64,000 nucleotides of DNA, from positions 742,501-806,500 of the forward strand of contig NZ_SDPV01000001.1 of assembly GCF_004135625.1 (NCBI RefSeq), in the 5' to 3' direction. Position 1 is the first letter of the stretch; the number at the start of each line of letters is the position of its first letter. Below the pieces are notes generated by a model. That model did not search any database. It had not been told where the DNA came from and saw nothing but the letters and a program-made list of their open reading frames with translations. This document shows positions 53,376 through 62,427 of the stretch, one piece after another. The position numbers and the translations under genes are program-made. This stretch comes from Pelagerythrobacter rhizovicinus (GTDB lineage: Bacteria > Pseudomonadota > Alphaproteobacteria > Sphingomonadales > Sphingomonadaceae).

Positions 53376-54031
53376 CAGGCCGGCTCCGCCTCGGCAGCGA
53401 CGGCGCGGAAGCTCTCGACGATCTCGCCCACGCGCGGATCGGTCTTGAGCGCCGCGCGGTTGACGATCAGCCGCGCGGACACCTGCATGATCGTCTCGCG
53501 CTCCTCGAGGCCGTTCTCGATCAGTGTGCGGCCGGTGGAGACGAGGTCGACGATCTGCCGCGCCAGGCCCAGCGCCGGGGCGATCTCCATCGCGCCGTTG
53601 AGCTTGACGCACTCGGCCTGGACGCCCTTGCTCTCGAACCATCGGCGCGTGAGGTTCGGATACTTGGTGGCGACCCGCATGTGGCTCGCGCCGGCTTGCC
53701 GCTCGGTGACGTTTGCAGGTGCAGCAAGCGAGAGGCGGCAGTGCCCGATGTCGAGATCGACCGGGGCGTAGAGGTCCGAATAGTCGAACTCCTCGATCAC
53801 GTCGGAGCCGACGATCCCCGCCTGCGCCGCGCCGTGCGCGACGAAGGTGGCGACGTCGAACGCGCGCACGCGGATGATGCGAAGATCATCGCGGGTCGTG
53901 CCGAAGGTCAGGCTTCGGTTGCCCTTGTCGTGGAAGGCCTCTTCCGGCACGAGGCCCGCGCGTGCCATCACGGGCAGCGCCTCGTCGAGGATGCGCCCCT
54001 TGGGGATGGCGAAGGTGAGCGGTGCGGCCAT
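53375..54031 (-). CDS. hisG: ATP phosphoribosyltransferase, short form
   Basis: First enzyme of histidine synthesis. The 218-residue protein is of the short form, which lacks the C-terminal regulatory domain and normally needs the HisZ subunit; no hisZ gene is in this window. Motifs are [56 protein letters not shown] and the PRPP loop [14 protein letters not shown]. The ATG at 54031 is chosen; earlier residues do not fit the family. It is divergent from a DUF2332 gene with 38 bases between. Confidence 0.93.
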   Translation of the reverse strand: MAAPLTFAIPKGRILDEALPVMARAGLVPEEAFHDKGNRSLTFGTTRDDLRIIRVRAFDVATFVAHGAAQAGIVGSDVIEEFDYSDLYAPVDLDIGHCRLSLAAPANVTERQAGASHMRVATKYPNLTRRWFESKGVQAECVKLNGAMEIAPALGLARQIVDLVSTGRTLIENGLEERETIMQVSARLIVNRAALKTDPRVGEIVESFRAVAAEAEPA

Positions 54032-54069
54032 TGCGCCGCGGCACTTAGAGGTCGAGTTCGGAAAGGGCA

Positions 54070-55143
54070 ATGGAGATGGCGGAGAGCCCCCATGCGATCA
54101 TGCACACGCGGTCGGTCCCGGACGGGATCGAGTGGCAGGCGCAGCACGCGGAGAACAACGGAGCGCCGGGCACGGCGCGCGTGATCCGCGGCCTGCTGCC
54201 GGTGCTCAAGACCGAAGCGGCGGTCGGCCGGCGCATGGCCAACTGGCAGGGTCTGCTGCTGGAGGACGCCATGCCGCTGCGGATCGCGGGCGGGCTCCAC
54301 TACCTGCTCCTCAGCGGAACCGACAAGCGGCTGGAGCCGGTCTACGCCGGGCTGACCACAGATCAGGGCGCGGTGGACGAACTGGTGGTCGGCCTGGTCG
54401 AGACGTTCGACCATCTCCTGCTGCCGTGGCTCGATCATCCGCCTCAGACGAACGAGGCGGGTCGTTCGGCGAGCATCATGGCAGGTCTGCTCTGGTTGTC
54501 GGAGCGGATCGGACCGCGCTTCGAGATGAACGAGATCGGCGCCAGCGCCGGGATCAACACGATGATGGAGCGGTTTCGCTTCGATCTCGGCGGCGTGGCC
54601 GTGGGACCGAGCGGCTCGCCGATGCACCTAGCGCCGGAGTGGCGCGGTTCTCCTCCGCCGGACAATCCGGTGAAGATCGAGGGCATCCGCGGCTGCGATG
54701 TGCGGCCGATGGACTTGCGCGATCCCGACACCGTGCTGCGGCTCAAGAGCTACATCTGGCCCGAAGCCCGCGAGCGCATGGGCCGGATCGACCGCGCCGC
54801 GCGGCTGGCCGCCGAACGCGCACCCGAACTCGACCGCATGGGCGCGGCGGAGTGGGTCGGGGAAGTGCTGTCCGAACCGCAGGTACAGGGCGTCGCTCGC
54901 ACGGTGTTCCACTCGATCGTCTGGCAATACATTCCGGAACCCTCGCGGGAGAGGATTACGGCGGCGATGGAGCGCGTGGGCGAGACAGCTACGGCGGACG
55001 AGCCGCTCGCGTGGATCATGCTGGAGACCAACCGCGAGACCTTCGCCCACGAGTTGCGCGTGCGCTACTGGCCGGGGCCGCAGGACTGGACTTTGCTCGC
55101 CACCGCCCACCCGCACGGCGCGTGGGTCGAGTGGCAGGGGTGA
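54070..55143 (+). CDS. DUF2332 family protein
   Basis: A 357-residue cytosolic protein of the DUF2332 family, whose function is unknown. Characteristic segments are [68 protein letters not shown] and the closing [15 protein letters not shown]. The EIGASAG loop resembles a SAM-binding turn, and a methyltransferase fold has been suggested for such proteins; that is a weak inference. GGAAAGGG precedes the ATG. It is divergent from hisG and convergent with the hydrolase gene. Confidence 0.8.
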   Translation: MEMAESPHAIMHTRSVPDGIEWQAQHAENNGAPGTARVIRGLLPVLKTEAAVGRRMANWQGLLLEDAMPLRIAGGLHYLLLSGTDKRLEPVYAGLTTDQGAVDELVVGLVETFDHLLLPWLDHPPQTNEAGRSASIMAGLLWLSERIGPRFEMNEIGASAGINTMMERFRFDLGGVAVGPSGSPMHLAPEWRGSPPPDNPVKIEGIRGCDVRPMDLRDPDTVLRLKSYIWPEARERMGRIDRAARLAAERAPELDRMGAAEWVGEVLSEPQVQGVARTVFHSIVWQYIPEPSRERITAAMERVGETATADEPLAWIMLETNRETFAHELRVRYWPGPQDWTLLATAHPHGAWVEWQG

Positions 55144-55146
55144 CGG

Positions 55147-56043
55147 CTAACCGGTCCGGTCCAGAAACGCGTCCATCGCAGCGTTGACCTCGCCCGGCGC
55201 TTCCCAAGGGACGAAGTGGCCGCAGTCCGGCACCTCCGCGATCGTCAGGTCCTCGATCAACTCGTCCATTCCCTCGAGGTTCTCGGGCGGAAGGGCGAGA
55301 TCGTCCATCGCCCAGATCACCAGTGTCGGGATGGTGAGCTTGGGAAGGGGCGGGGGCGTCCAGCCTTCGGGCAGGGCATAAGGCGCGTCGAGCGGAGGTA
55401 CGTCGATCGGGCTCGCGCGGTACCAGTTGAGCATGCCGAACGCCGCGTCCCGATCCTGCCAGTCCTTCAGCAGCGCCTCGCGCTCCTCGGCCTCCATCTC
55501 GCTCGGGCGATCCCACTTGATCTCCTGCATCAGGATCGCGGCGAGGCCATGCTCGCGCACCAGCGCGTCGTTCGCCGGATCGCGGAAGCCGCGCATGTAC
55601 TGGCTCGACTTGCGCTGGTGCTCGTTGGTGTAAAGCAGCTTCTGGAAGATCGCCGGATGCGGCGCGTTGGCGACCACTGCGCGCGTCACGCGGCCGTTCG
55701 CCTGCCCGGCGAGCGCCGTGCCCCAGGCGATCGCGCCGCCCCAGTCGTGACCGACCACGGTGAAGGTCTCCACCCCCAGCGCCTCGGCCAGCAGGAACAC
55801 GTCGCCGATCAGCTTGTCGGGCGTATAGGCCTCGACCTCCTGCGGCTTCGACGATCCGCGATAGCCGCGCTGATCGGGGGCGATGCAGCGATAGCGGTCG
55901 GCGAAATGCGCGATCTGGTGCCGCCAGGTGCGGTGGCTTTCGGGAAAGCCGTGGAGGAAGACCAGCGCCGGTGCGTCGCGCGGCCCGGCGTCGACCACGT
56001 CGAGCTCGATGCCATTGGCAAGCGTTACGCGCTTCTGTTCCAT
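55147..56043 (-). CDS. Alpha/beta hydrolase, epoxide-hydrolase-like
   Basis: A 298-residue hydrolase. The oxyanion loop is FLHGFPESHRTWRHQ and the nucleophile is an Asp in VVGHDWGGAIAW, the epoxide-hydrolase/haloalkane-dehalogenase type rather than a Ser. The second acid is probably in AMDDLALPPEN and the His in DCGHFVPWEAPGEV. A Tyr in LLYTNEH could assist epoxide opening. It could open epoxides made from lipids or xenobiotics. It begins three bases after the SDR gene and is the last gene of the bolA-to-hydrolase run. Confidence 0.85.
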   Translation of the reverse strand: MEQKRVTLANGIELDVVDAGPRDAPALVFLHGFPESHRTWRHQIAHFADRYRCIAPDQRGYRGSSKPQEVEAYTPDKLIGDVFLLAEALGVETFTVVGHDWGGAIAWGTALAGQANGRVTRAVVANAPHPAIFQKLLYTNEHQRKSSQYMRGFRDPANDALVREHGLAAILMQEIKWDRPSEMEAEEREALLKDWQDRDAAFGMLNWYRASPIDVPPLDAPYALPEGWTPPPLPKLTIPTLVIWAMDDLALPPENLEGMDELIEDLTIAEVPDCGHFVPWEAPGEVNAAMDAFLDRTG

Positions 56044-56045
56044 CC

Positions 56046-56861
56046 TCACCCCTCCGCTTCCATCTTCTCGATATATCCGGCGGCAACCATCGCCGCGACC
56101 TGATCGAACAACTGATCGGGCGTCTGGCGCGCCTTGCCCATCGCCTCTTCCATACCGCGCGCGACGATGATCTCGCGCTGATTGAGGGCGATGGCATCGA
56201 CCATGGTCTTCGCCGCCTCGTCGGCGGGAATGCCTTCGTCGATGGCCTTGTCGCTCTTGCCCCGCTTCGATCCGTCCGCGGTAAGCGCGTTGCGGCTCAC
56301 GTCGGTCGCGACCGAGCCGGGGCAGACGACGTGCACCTCCACGCCGTCCCGCGAGAGCTCCCCGCGCAGCGAATCCGCATAGCCGATGAGCCCGAACTTG
56401 GCCGCGCAATATGCGGTGCGCATCGGCACCCCGACTTTGCCTGCGATCGACGAAATGAACACGAGACGTCCGCTGCCACGGTCCGCCATGTGGCCGATCA
56501 GTCCCTGGGCGAACGCAATCTGCTGGGTGAGGTCGATTTCGATGATGTCGTGATAGACCTGCATATCGGTCTTGAGCGCGGTGCTGCGCTGCGAGACGCC
56601 GGCGTTGGCGACCGCGACGTCGACGCCGCCCCGCCAGGCGATCGCTTGCTGCGTCGCCTCGGCGAGTGCCGCATCATCACGAATGTCGAAAGGGAGGGTG
56701 AGCGTCTCCGTGCCGAGTTCGCCGGCAACCGCGGCCAGGCGCGCCTCGTCGCGGCCCGAGAGCACGACCTTGGCGCCGCGTCCCGCGAACTCGCGCGCCA
56801 GTGCCGCGCCGATGCCGGAGGATGCGCCGGTGATCCAGACGACTTTACTTTCGAAACTCAT
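56046..56861 (-). CDS. SDR family oxidoreductase
   Basis: A 271-residue classical short-chain dehydrogenase. NAD(P) binding is at TGASSGIGAALA, NANAGV follows (VAVANAGVS), the catalytic Ser is in VFISSIAGK and the Tyr-Lys pair in TAYCAAKFGL. The C-terminal region (KMEAEG ending) is not membrane-bound. It resembles the DHRS7-type subgroup with VVCPGSVATDV. The substrate is unknown. It overlaps the pirin gene by four bases, and the epoxide-hydrolase-like gene begins three bases later. Confidence 0.88.
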   Translation of the reverse strand: MSFESKVVWITGASSGIGAALAREFAGRGAKVVLSGRDEARLAAVAGELGTETLTLPFDIRDDAALAEATQQAIAWRGGVDVAVANAGVSQRSTALKTDMQVYHDIIEIDLTQQIAFAQGLIGHMADRGSGRLVFISSIAGKVGVPMRTAYCAAKFGLIGYADSLRGELSRDGVEVHVVCPGSVATDVSRNALTADGSKRGKSDKAIDEGIPADEAAKTMVDAIALNQREIIVARGMEEAMGKARQTPDQLFDQVAAMVAAGYIEKMEAEG

Positions 56862-57739
56862 GGGTAGCTCACCGTCTTCGGCTGTTCGGGGATCGGGATG
56901 AATTCCTTGTCGTCGCCCGGCACCTTGGGAAACTCGCCGCGCGTCCATGCATCGCGCGCCGCGCGGATCCGCTCGCGGTCGGAGCTGACGAAGTTCCACC
57001 AGACGTGGCGCTTGGTCGCGAAAGCCTCCCCGCCAAGCAGCATGACCCGCCCGCCGTGCTCGCTCGAGAGCGTCAACTGCGCGCCGGGTGCGAGAACGGT
57101 CAGCTCGTAGAGCACCAGCGGCCGGCCATCGACGCTCGCTTCGCCGCCGACCAGCATGACCGCGCGCTCGTCCGCCTCCGCCTCGATCGGCAGCGCGCCC
57201 GAGGCGGCAAGCACGACGTCGGCGTAGATCGTGCCTGCATGGGTGGTCGTCTGCGCGCGCTTCCCCCACAGCTCGCCCATGATCACGATCGCCTTGGCGC
57301 ACTGGTCCTCCACCACCGGCAGGTCGATCTGCGCTTCGAAGGCGGGAGCGATCTCCTCCTGTCCGTCGGGCAGCGCGAGCCAGGTCTGCATCCCGTAGAG
57401 CCGGGCGCCACGCTCGCGCTCTTCCTGCGGGCTGCGTTCCGAATGGACGATACCGCGGCCGGCGGTCATCAGGTTGACCTGCCCCGGGCGGATAGTCGCG
57501 AAGGTGCTGAGGCTGTCGCGGTGGTCGATCGCCCCCTCGAACAGCCAGGTCACGGTGGCGAGATTGATGTGCGGGTGCGGCCGCACGTCCATGCCGCCGC
57601 CGATGTCGAGCTGCGCCGGCCCGAACTGGTCGACGAAGATGAAGGGCCCGACCATCGTCCGCTCGCGCGAGGGGATCGCGCGGCGCACTTCGAACTGGCC
57701 AAGGTCGTGGGTGACCGGAGTGATTGTCTGTTCGATCAT
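56858..57739 (-). CDS. Pirin family protein
   Basis: A 293-residue double-cupin protein. The metal-binding N-terminal cupin shows PHPHINLATVTWLFEGAIDHRDS, with three His ligands and the Glu partner later in the GIVHSERSP segment. Pirins include quercetinases and redox regulators; their natural substrate here is unknown. It is coupled by ATGA to the GST gene upstream and the SDR gene downstream, so it belongs to an apparent stress or detoxification run. Confidence 0.9.
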   Translation of the reverse strand: MIEQTITPVTHDLGQFEVRRAIPSRERTMVGPFIFVDQFGPAQLDIGGGMDVRPHPHINLATVTWLFEGAIDHRDSLSTFATIRPGQVNLMTAGRGIVHSERSPQEERERGARLYGMQTWLALPDGQEEIAPAFEAQIDLPVVEDQCAKAIVIMGELWGKRAQTTTHAGTIYADVVLAASGALPIEAEADERAVMLVGGEASVDGRPLVLYELTVLAPGAQLTLSSEHGGRVMLLGGEAFATKRHVWWNFVSSDRERIRAARDAWTRGEFPKVPGDDKEFIPIPEQPKTVSYP

Positions 57740-58443
57740 GATCCGTCGAGCTCCGGATAGCGGCGGAATATGCCGTCTTCGTTGAACGCAATGCAGCGGT
57801 CGGACGCACGGTAGGCGGCGACACCCTCCAGCGCGGCGACCGCTTCGTGGCACGCGAGCAGGCGAGGGTAGTCGTTCTCAATCGCCGCCATCCGCTGCGG
57901 GAACATGTAGCGCAGTCCCTCGACGAGCTGAAACAGCGAGGTATCGGCGTGGCTCCACTTGCGGCCGAGCACGAAGGGCCCGTCGTTGGCGCCGAGTGCG
58001 TCCTCGAAGTAGCCGAGGAACTTCGGCATGCGTTCGCTGCGGAAATGCGCCGCGGCCTGCCGCGCGGCGTCTCTCTGGTCCTCGTAGTAGAGCGCGGTCG
58101 CGATCGGATGGTGTACGGCGTGCACCTCCGCCACCATGTCGCTGACGGTGAGCTGGAGCGTGATCAGTTCGAGATCGCGTTCGAGCTCCCCGGCGCCGAA
58201 GCCGTGCCGGTCCGCCAGCCAGGCGAGAATGTGCGCGACTTGCGCGATGGCGAAGTCGCCGTCGACGAGATAGGGTGGGGCGAAGGGCCGGATGCCGCTG
58301 CGCGCCTCCAGGTCCCGCACCAGCGCCTCGGCGCCCTGTTCGCGGGCCATGTCGCGATAGGGGACGCCCGCCGCTTCCAGCGCCAGCCGCACGAATTCTC
58401 CACGCCCCGGTATGCTTGGCCAGTACCAGAGCGCGTAGGCCAT
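57736..58443 (-). CDS. Glutathione S-transferase family protein
   Basis: A 235-residue GST-like protein. The N-terminal thioredoxin fold starts YALWYWPSIPGRGEFVRLALEAAG and shows the cis-Pro region in FAPPYLVDG and ending FAIAQVAHILAWLA. The C-terminal all-helical domain carries GRKWSHADTSLFQLVEGLRY. The opening resembles the sigma/alpha-like class more than the bacterial beta class. Its substrate is unknown. It begins one base inside the bolA stop and overlaps the pirin gene by four bases. Confidence 0.85.
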   Translation of the reverse strand: MAYALWYWPSIPGRGEFVRLALEAAGVPYRDMAREQGAEALVRDLEARSGIRPFAPPYLVDGDFAIAQVAHILAWLADRHGFGAGELERDLELITLQLTVSDMVAEVHAVHHPIATALYYEDQRDAARQAAAHFRSERMPKFLGYFEDALGANDGPFVLGRKWSHADTSLFQLVEGLRYMFPQRMAAIENDYPRLLACHEAVAALEGVAAYRASDRCIAFNEDGIFRRYPELDGS

Positions 58444-58718
58444 CAGCTCTCTCCGGGGGCCGAGGCGCGGATCGCCAGGGCGTGAACGCGTTGCCCGGGA
58501 ATGTCGCCCAACGCCGCATTGACCATGCGCTGGCGTTCCAACCGGTTCCTGTCCGCAAAGGCGGCGCTTTCGATCACGACGGTGAAGTGCGATTCGCCAC
58601 TTCCGTCGTCGCCGGCGTGGCCGTGGTGCCTGGCGCTATCGTTGATCACTTCGAGCCGCGACGGCGCGAACGCGGAGGTCAGCAGCGATTCGATTTCGGA
58701 TTGCAACGTTCCAGCCAT
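58443..58718 (-). CDS. BolA family protein
   Basis: A 91-residue BolA-like regulator or Fe-S trafficking partner. The fold signature is present: LEVINDSARHHGHAG, SHFTVVIESAAF, the helix-turn RNRLERQRMVNAALGD and the terminal VHALAIRA. His residues near HHGHAG are those that bind Fe-S cofactors with monothiol glutaredoxins. It starts the run with GST, pirin, SDR and hydrolase and is divergent from the J-domain protein, a common alphaproteobacterial neighbour of bolA. Confidence 0.92.
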   Translation of the reverse strand: MAGTLQSEIESLLTSAFAPSRLEVINDSARHHGHAGDDGSGESHFTVVIESAAFADRNRLERQRMVNAALGDIPGQRVHALAIRASAPGES

Positions 58719-58753
58719 GGCTCATGGTTTGGGGGTTCCCATCCGGCTTGTCC

Positions 58754-59365
58754 ATGCCCATCCTAATGGGCGTGAAGCAGACGAAGTTCCATGGGCGGTA
58801 CGAAGGCACGGGGCGCAGGTGCGAGACCCCGGGGTGCAACGAAGCCGGCGAGTTCCGCGCACCCGGCGCGCAAGGCAACTCGTTTGACGGGCCGGGCGCC
58901 TGGCGCTGGTTCTGCCTCGATCACGTGCGGGAATTCAATTCGGGTTACGACTGGTTCGAAGGCATGAGCGCGGAGGAGATCCTGGCCGCACAGGCCCCCG
59001 CCGCGGGGTGGCGGACCGAGAGCCATGCGTTCCGCCCGACCGCCGGGGTTGACGGAATGCCGCGCTGGTCCGACTTCGATGATCCGCTCGACGCCATCGC
59101 CGCGCGCGCGGGCGGGATCAGGAGCCGTGCGCAGCGCGAAGCGGAAATGGCGATGGACGGCCGCTTCAGCCGCGAGGAAGCGCAGGCGCTCGAGACGATG
59201 GGCCTCGGCCTCGACACCGACCTCCGCCGGCTGCGGCGGCGCTATTCCGAGCTGGTCCGCCGCTACCACCCCGACCGCAACGGCGGCGACCGACGCCACG
59301 AGGGGCGTCTGACCCGCGTGGTCGAGGCCTACCAGTTGCTCAGGAAGAGTGCGGCGATAGCGTAG
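58754..59365 (+). CDS. J-domain (DnaJ-like) protein with N-terminal Cys motif
   Basis: A 203-residue co-chaperone-like protein. The last 60 residues form a J domain with helix II RRRYSELVRRY, the HPD motif followed by RNGGD, and helix III HEGRLTRVVEAYQLL. The N-terminal half has RRCETPGCNEAGEFRAPG and later WFCLDHVREFNSGYDWFEG, where Cys and His residues could bind zinc. This two-part form is seen beside bolA in alphaproteobacteria. The start is uncertain among 58754, 58766 and a GTG at 58772; none has a clear ribosome-binding site. Confidence 0.85.
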   Translation: MPILMGVKQTKFHGRYEGTGRRCETPGCNEAGEFRAPGAQGNSFDGPGAWRWFCLDHVREFNSGYDWFEGMSAEEILAAQAPAAGWRTESHAFRPTAGVDGMPRWSDFDDPLDAIAARAGGIRSRAQREAEMAMDGRFSREEAQALETMGLGLDTDLRRLRRRYSELVRRYHPDRNGGDRRHEGRLTRVVEAYQLLRKSAAIA

Positions 59366-59460
59366 TGTGCCGGCTTCGCGGAGGGCCTTGCTCGCCCGGC
59401 TTGTCATCTTCCACCCGCGCGAGGATGGATGCGGGGGCGTGAGCGGCCCGCTTGCCCGTT

Positions 59461-59480
59461 CGACCCGCGAAGCCGGGTCG
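59461..59480. repeat. GC-rich hairpin between convergent J-domain and GFA genes
   Basis: CGACCCG (59461-59467) and CGGGTCG (59474-59480) make a perfect 7-pair stem over 6 bases. It sits in the 124-base gap between two convergent genes, a good place for a two-way terminator, but no T-run follows on either strand. Nothing else is recognisable in the gap. Confidence 0.4.
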
Positions 59481-59489
59481 CTTAATCCC

Positions 59490-59840
59490 TCAGAACGATG
59501 CCCCGTCCACCCGGTTGATCTCCAGCGCATCGATATCGCACTCCGGCACGCAGCGCAGGTTCACCGCGACCATCTCGCGCCCGTCCGGCCCGGTGCCGAG
59601 CGCAAAGGGTGTGCAGCCGCAGTCGGTGCAGAAGTGATGATGGATCGTCTGCCGATTGAAGGTGTAGTCGCCCAGCTTGTCTGCCGGTGCGTCGATCACC
59701 GCCTCGGAAGCGGGCACGAAGTGGAGGATGGTGCCCTTGCGCCTGCACATCGAGCAGTTGCAGGTCATGCCGCTGGCCGGGAGGTCGCCATCGACCGTCG
59801 CGCTGATCGTGCCGCAATGGCAACTGGTGGTGTAGCTCAC
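59490..59840 (-). CDS. GFA family protein (glutathione-dependent formaldehyde-activating fold)
   Basis: A 116-residue zinc protein. The Cys motifs are TTSCHCGTI, CNCSMCRRKG and HHFCTDCGCTPF, the full GFA ligand set. Such proteins speed the joining of formaldehyde to glutathione in some organisms, though many members act on other substrates. It starts with GTG, which overlaps the GST stop by GTGA; the open frame continues upstream but only inside the GST gene. Its linkage to several GSTs suggests a glutathione-related role. Confidence 0.85.
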   Translation of the reverse strand: MSYTTSCHCGTISATVDGDLPASGMTCNCSMCRRKGTILHFVPASEAVIDAPADKLGDYTFNRQTIHHHFCTDCGCTPFALGTGPDGREMVAVNLRCVPECDIDALEINRVDGASF

Positions 59841-60475
59841 GCCTGGTTCTCCCGAGCCTGGATCTCGGCGATCAGCTTGCCGTCGATCGCCTTTCCGGCC
59901 TGATAGGCTGCGCGAGCGCTGCAACGCCCGGCATAGGCCCTGAAAGCGTCGCGCTCGGAGATGGAGCCGAACTGAAGGCCCCAGTCGACCGCGCTGCCGA
60001 CATAGACGTCCGCCATGGTGAACCGGTCGCCGCAGACGAAATGGCGCTCTGCGAACCAGGCATCCAGCGTATCGATCGTGCGCTCATAATTGCCGAAGCC
60101 CGCGGTGCTCTCGCGGTCCTGTGGTACGTTCCAGCCCATGACTTTCGTCAGCACCGCCTGCTCGAGCGGACCGGCCGCGAATATCAGCCAGCGGAAGTAG
60201 TCGGCCTTCTCGTGCTCGCGTGGGAGCAAGTCGGGCGCGTTCATCTCCGCGAGGTAATGGCAGATCGCCGCCGCCTCGGTCACGACGTGATCGTGCTCGC
60301 CGTGGTGGTGAACGATCGTCGGCACCTTGCCCATCGGATTGGCCTCGAGAAAACGCGCGGGCTTGTCCTCCCAGTCGACGAGGACCTGCTCGTACTGCGC
60401 GTTCGCCTCGTGCAAGGCCCATCGGACGATCTGTCCGCGGCTCATGGGATGGGTGTAGAACGTGTATTCGGCCAC
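59837..60475 (-). CDS. Glutathione S-transferase family protein
   Basis: A 212-residue GST. The N-terminal domain starts YTFYTHPMSRGQIVRWALHEA, where a Ser or Arg can hold the glutathione thiol, with cis-Pro in NPMGKVPTIVHH and the TEAAAICHYLA segment that binds the gamma-glutamyl end. The C-terminal helical domain has GDRFTMADVYVGSAVDWG. It starts with GTG, supported by AGGAG six bases upstream. It is coupled by GTGA to the GFA gene, suggesting joint function. Confidence 0.87.
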   Translation of the reverse strand: MAEYTFYTHPMSRGQIVRWALHEANAQYEQVLVDWEDKPARFLEANPMGKVPTIVHHHGEHDHVVTEAAAICHYLAEMNAPDLLPREHEKADYFRWLIFAAGPLEQAVLTKVMGWNVPQDRESTAGFGNYERTIDTLDAWFAERHFVCGDRFTMADVYVGSAVDWGLQFGSISERDAFRAYAGRCSARAAYQAGKAIDGKLIAEIQARENQA

Positions 60476-60528
60476 GGGATTCTCCTGCGATTCGATGGAG
60501 GAGAACATATCAAGAACATTGATCTTTG

Positions 60529-60978
60529 TCAACCTGCCTCGCAGAGCGCCTTCAACTGGTCGGCGCAGGCGCCCCAACCGGGTTCGAAGCCCATCTCCTC
60601 GTGCTGCTTGCGCGCTTCGTCGGTCCAGTGGCGTGCGCGGGCGGTGTAGCGGGTGCCGTCGCCCTCGAGTGCGATTTCCCAGATCCCGATCATGAAGGGC
60701 CCCTCGGGCTCGAAGTCGCCCACGACGGCATCGGTGGTGATGAAACGGCGCCCCTCGTCATAGGCGAGATAGATCCCATTCTGCGGCATCTTCTCGCCGT
60801 CCGGTCCGTGGAAGGTCATCTCGCAGCGGCCGCCGGGGCGGCGCTCGACGTAGTCGATCTCGGCGCGCCACGGGGTGGGGCACCACCACTCCTCCTGCCG
60901 GTTGACCATGACGTCCCACACCTTCTCGGGTGGGGCGTCGATATACCGGCTGATGGACAGTTCCCTGGTATCGCTCAT
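60529..60978 (-). CDS. SRPBCC/AHSA1-domain protein
   Basis: A 149-residue helix-grip fold. It opens ELSISRYIDAPPEKVWDVMVN, the standard first strand and helix of the AHSA1/CalC branch, and has GRCEMTFHGPDGE and EPEGPFMIGIWEIALEGDGTRYTARARHWTDEA in the expected beta-then-helix order (shown in part). These proteins bind hydrophobic ligands in a deep cavity; the ligand is not known. It lies 53 bases after the GST gene and 24 after the DUF899 gene on the same strand. Confidence 0.85.
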   Translation of the reverse strand: MSDTRELSISRYIDAPPEKVWDVMVNRQEEWWCPTPWRAEIDYVERRPGGRCEMTFHGPDGEKMPQNGIYLAYDEGRRFITTDAVVGDFEPEGPFMIGIWEIALEGDGTRYTARARHWTDEARKQHEEMGFEPGWGACADQLKALCEAG

Positions 60979-61002
60979 CGGATCATCCTCTCTGATCGGA
61001 AT

Positions 61003-61749
61003 TCAACTGGCAGCCTGGCCGTAGGTGACCTTCGGGAAGAACGTGTCGCCCCGGCCCTCGGGCGTGGTGTCGAGCAGGCCCCAGACCGCGTCGGCGAAGT
61101 CGAGCCCACGGTGATGCTGCCCGGCGTCCTCGGGCGCGAACACCAGCTCGCTGCCCCAGAAATGGCGGATCGTGTCACCATCCTTGTGGAAGACGTTGAG
61201 CATCGGCTCGTCCCAGTTCTCGTCTTCGCCGTAGCCGCGCTGCGCCCGCATTGCCGGGGTAAGTGCCGCGGTGTTGCCGTAGTAGTGAGCGCTGTAGTCG
61301 TTGCCGGCGGTGGAGAGCAGCTCGAGATGATTCCAGCCGCGCGCGTGCGCCCACGCGGCAAGTCGGGCGACCGGCGACCTCGCCACGACATAGAGCGGCG
61401 CGCGTTGCGGCACGTGCCGGGCGGCGCCCTCGATGCAGTCGAGCAGATGGGTACATCCCGGGCAGGGGACGTCGCGCTCCGGCCCGAACATGTAGCTGTA
61501 GATCAGGATGGTGGGAAAATCGCCGAACAGCTCGGACATGCGGACCTGCTCCGGCCGGAAATTCGCACCGATCCGCTCGAACACGAAATCCTCGGGCACC
61601 TCGCCGCCGGGCGGGAGCGCACGGCGCATCGCGGCCACCGCTTCGGTCTGACGGCGGAGCGCGATCTCGGCATCGAGCAGCGCGTTGCGCGCCGTGCGGT
61701 AGGCGGAGCTTTCGTTGGGAAAGCTCATCCGGGCAAAGTCATCGCTCAT
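61003..61749 (-). CDS. DUF899 family thioredoxin-like protein
   Basis: A 248-residue protein of the DUF899 family. The thioredoxin-like core carries CPGCTHLLDC, with a CxxC in the expected loop, then PLYVVARSPVARLAAWAHARGW and NVFHKDGDTIRHFWGSELVF. The biochemical role is unknown; a thiol or peroxide function is suggested by the fold. The ATG at 61749 is chosen because GAGGAG lies six bases upstream; an ATG two codons earlier lies inside that element. It belongs to the detoxification-type cluster. Confidence 0.85.
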   Translation of the reverse strand: MSDDFARMSFPNESSAYRTARNALLDAEIALRRQTEAVAAMRRALPPGGEVPEDFVFERIGANFRPEQVRMSELFGDFPTILIYSYMFGPERDVPCPGCTHLLDCIEGAARHVPQRAPLYVVARSPVARLAAWAHARGWNHLELLSTAGNDYSAHYYGNTAALTPAMRAQRGYGEDENWDEPMLNVFHKDGDTIRHFWGSELVFAPEDAGQHHRGLDFADAVWGLLDTTPEGRGDTFFPKVTYGQAAS

Positions 61750-61773
61750 GGCCATCTCCTCTCGTGCGAACCC

Positions 61774-62427
61774 CTAGTCCCGATCGGGCGCGCCAGGCGG
61801 GAACAGTGGGCGGTAGGGCCGGGCGTCGTCGACGCAGCGCGCGACTGGCGGCAGGGCGAGCAGTTCGGCGCGCAGCGCGGCCAGGCGCGGGCAGTCTTCG
61901 GGAATGCGCTCGATCCAGTCAGCGTAGAACAGCGAGGGCGCGGCGGCGCAGGTCACCAGCGAAACGTGCGGCGGGAGCGTGTTCGCCTCCAGCCACCTCT
62001 CGATCCAGCGATAGGCGCGCAGCAAGCCTTCCTTGCCCGCCGTGACTTCCGCGGGATCGGGGCCGTTCTTGCCGACGATGTAAGCCATCACGACCCGCAT
62101 GACGCCGCCCATCACGTAGTTGTCGAACACCCGGTCGAGCATACGCGTGACCGACGCTTGCGCGGGATCCTCGGGGATCAGCGGGGCCGGGCCGGGGTGA
62201 CGGAGCGCGAGATGCTCGACGACCGAGGTCGCCTCGATCACCGTAATGTCGCCGTCGACCAGTACAGGGAACTTGCCCGCAGGATGCGCTGCCTGCACAA
62301 ACTCGGCATTCTGCGGATGCTCTTCCCCGACCTCGCGGAATTCGAACGCCGTCCCGTTCGCATAGAGCGGGATCAGCGCCTTCCAGGTGTAGGATGAGAA
62401 CGGATGGCCGTAGAGCGCGAGCGTCAT
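61774..62427 (-). CDS. Glutathione S-transferase family protein
   Basis: A 217-residue GST-like protein. The N-terminal domain begins TLALYGHPFSSYTWKALIPLYAN, with the SSYTWK loop near the presumed glutathione thiol, HPAGKFPVLVDGD cis-Pro region and IEATSVVEHLA. The C-terminal domain includes SLVTCAAAPSLFYADWIER, the family's helical hydrophobic patch. Its substrate is unknown. It overlaps the next GST start by ATGA, so the two are co-translated and may form a heterodimer. Confidence 0.85.
   Translation of the reverse strand: MTLALYGHPFSSYTWKALIPLYANGTAFEFREVGEEHPQNAEFVQAAHPAGKFPVLVDGDITVIEATSVVEHLALRHPGPAPLIPEDPAQASVTRMLDRVFDNYVMGGVMRVVMAYIVGKNGPDPAEVTAGKEGLLRAYRWIERWLEANTLPPHVSLVTCAAAPSLFYADWIERIPEDCPRLAALRAELLALPPVARCVDDARPYRPLFPPGAPDRD

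Noticed and set aside
53847-55187. Large open frame overlapping hisG and the DUF2332 gene
   Set aside because: It is in another frame of two supported genes and has a composition of Arg and Gly runs only.
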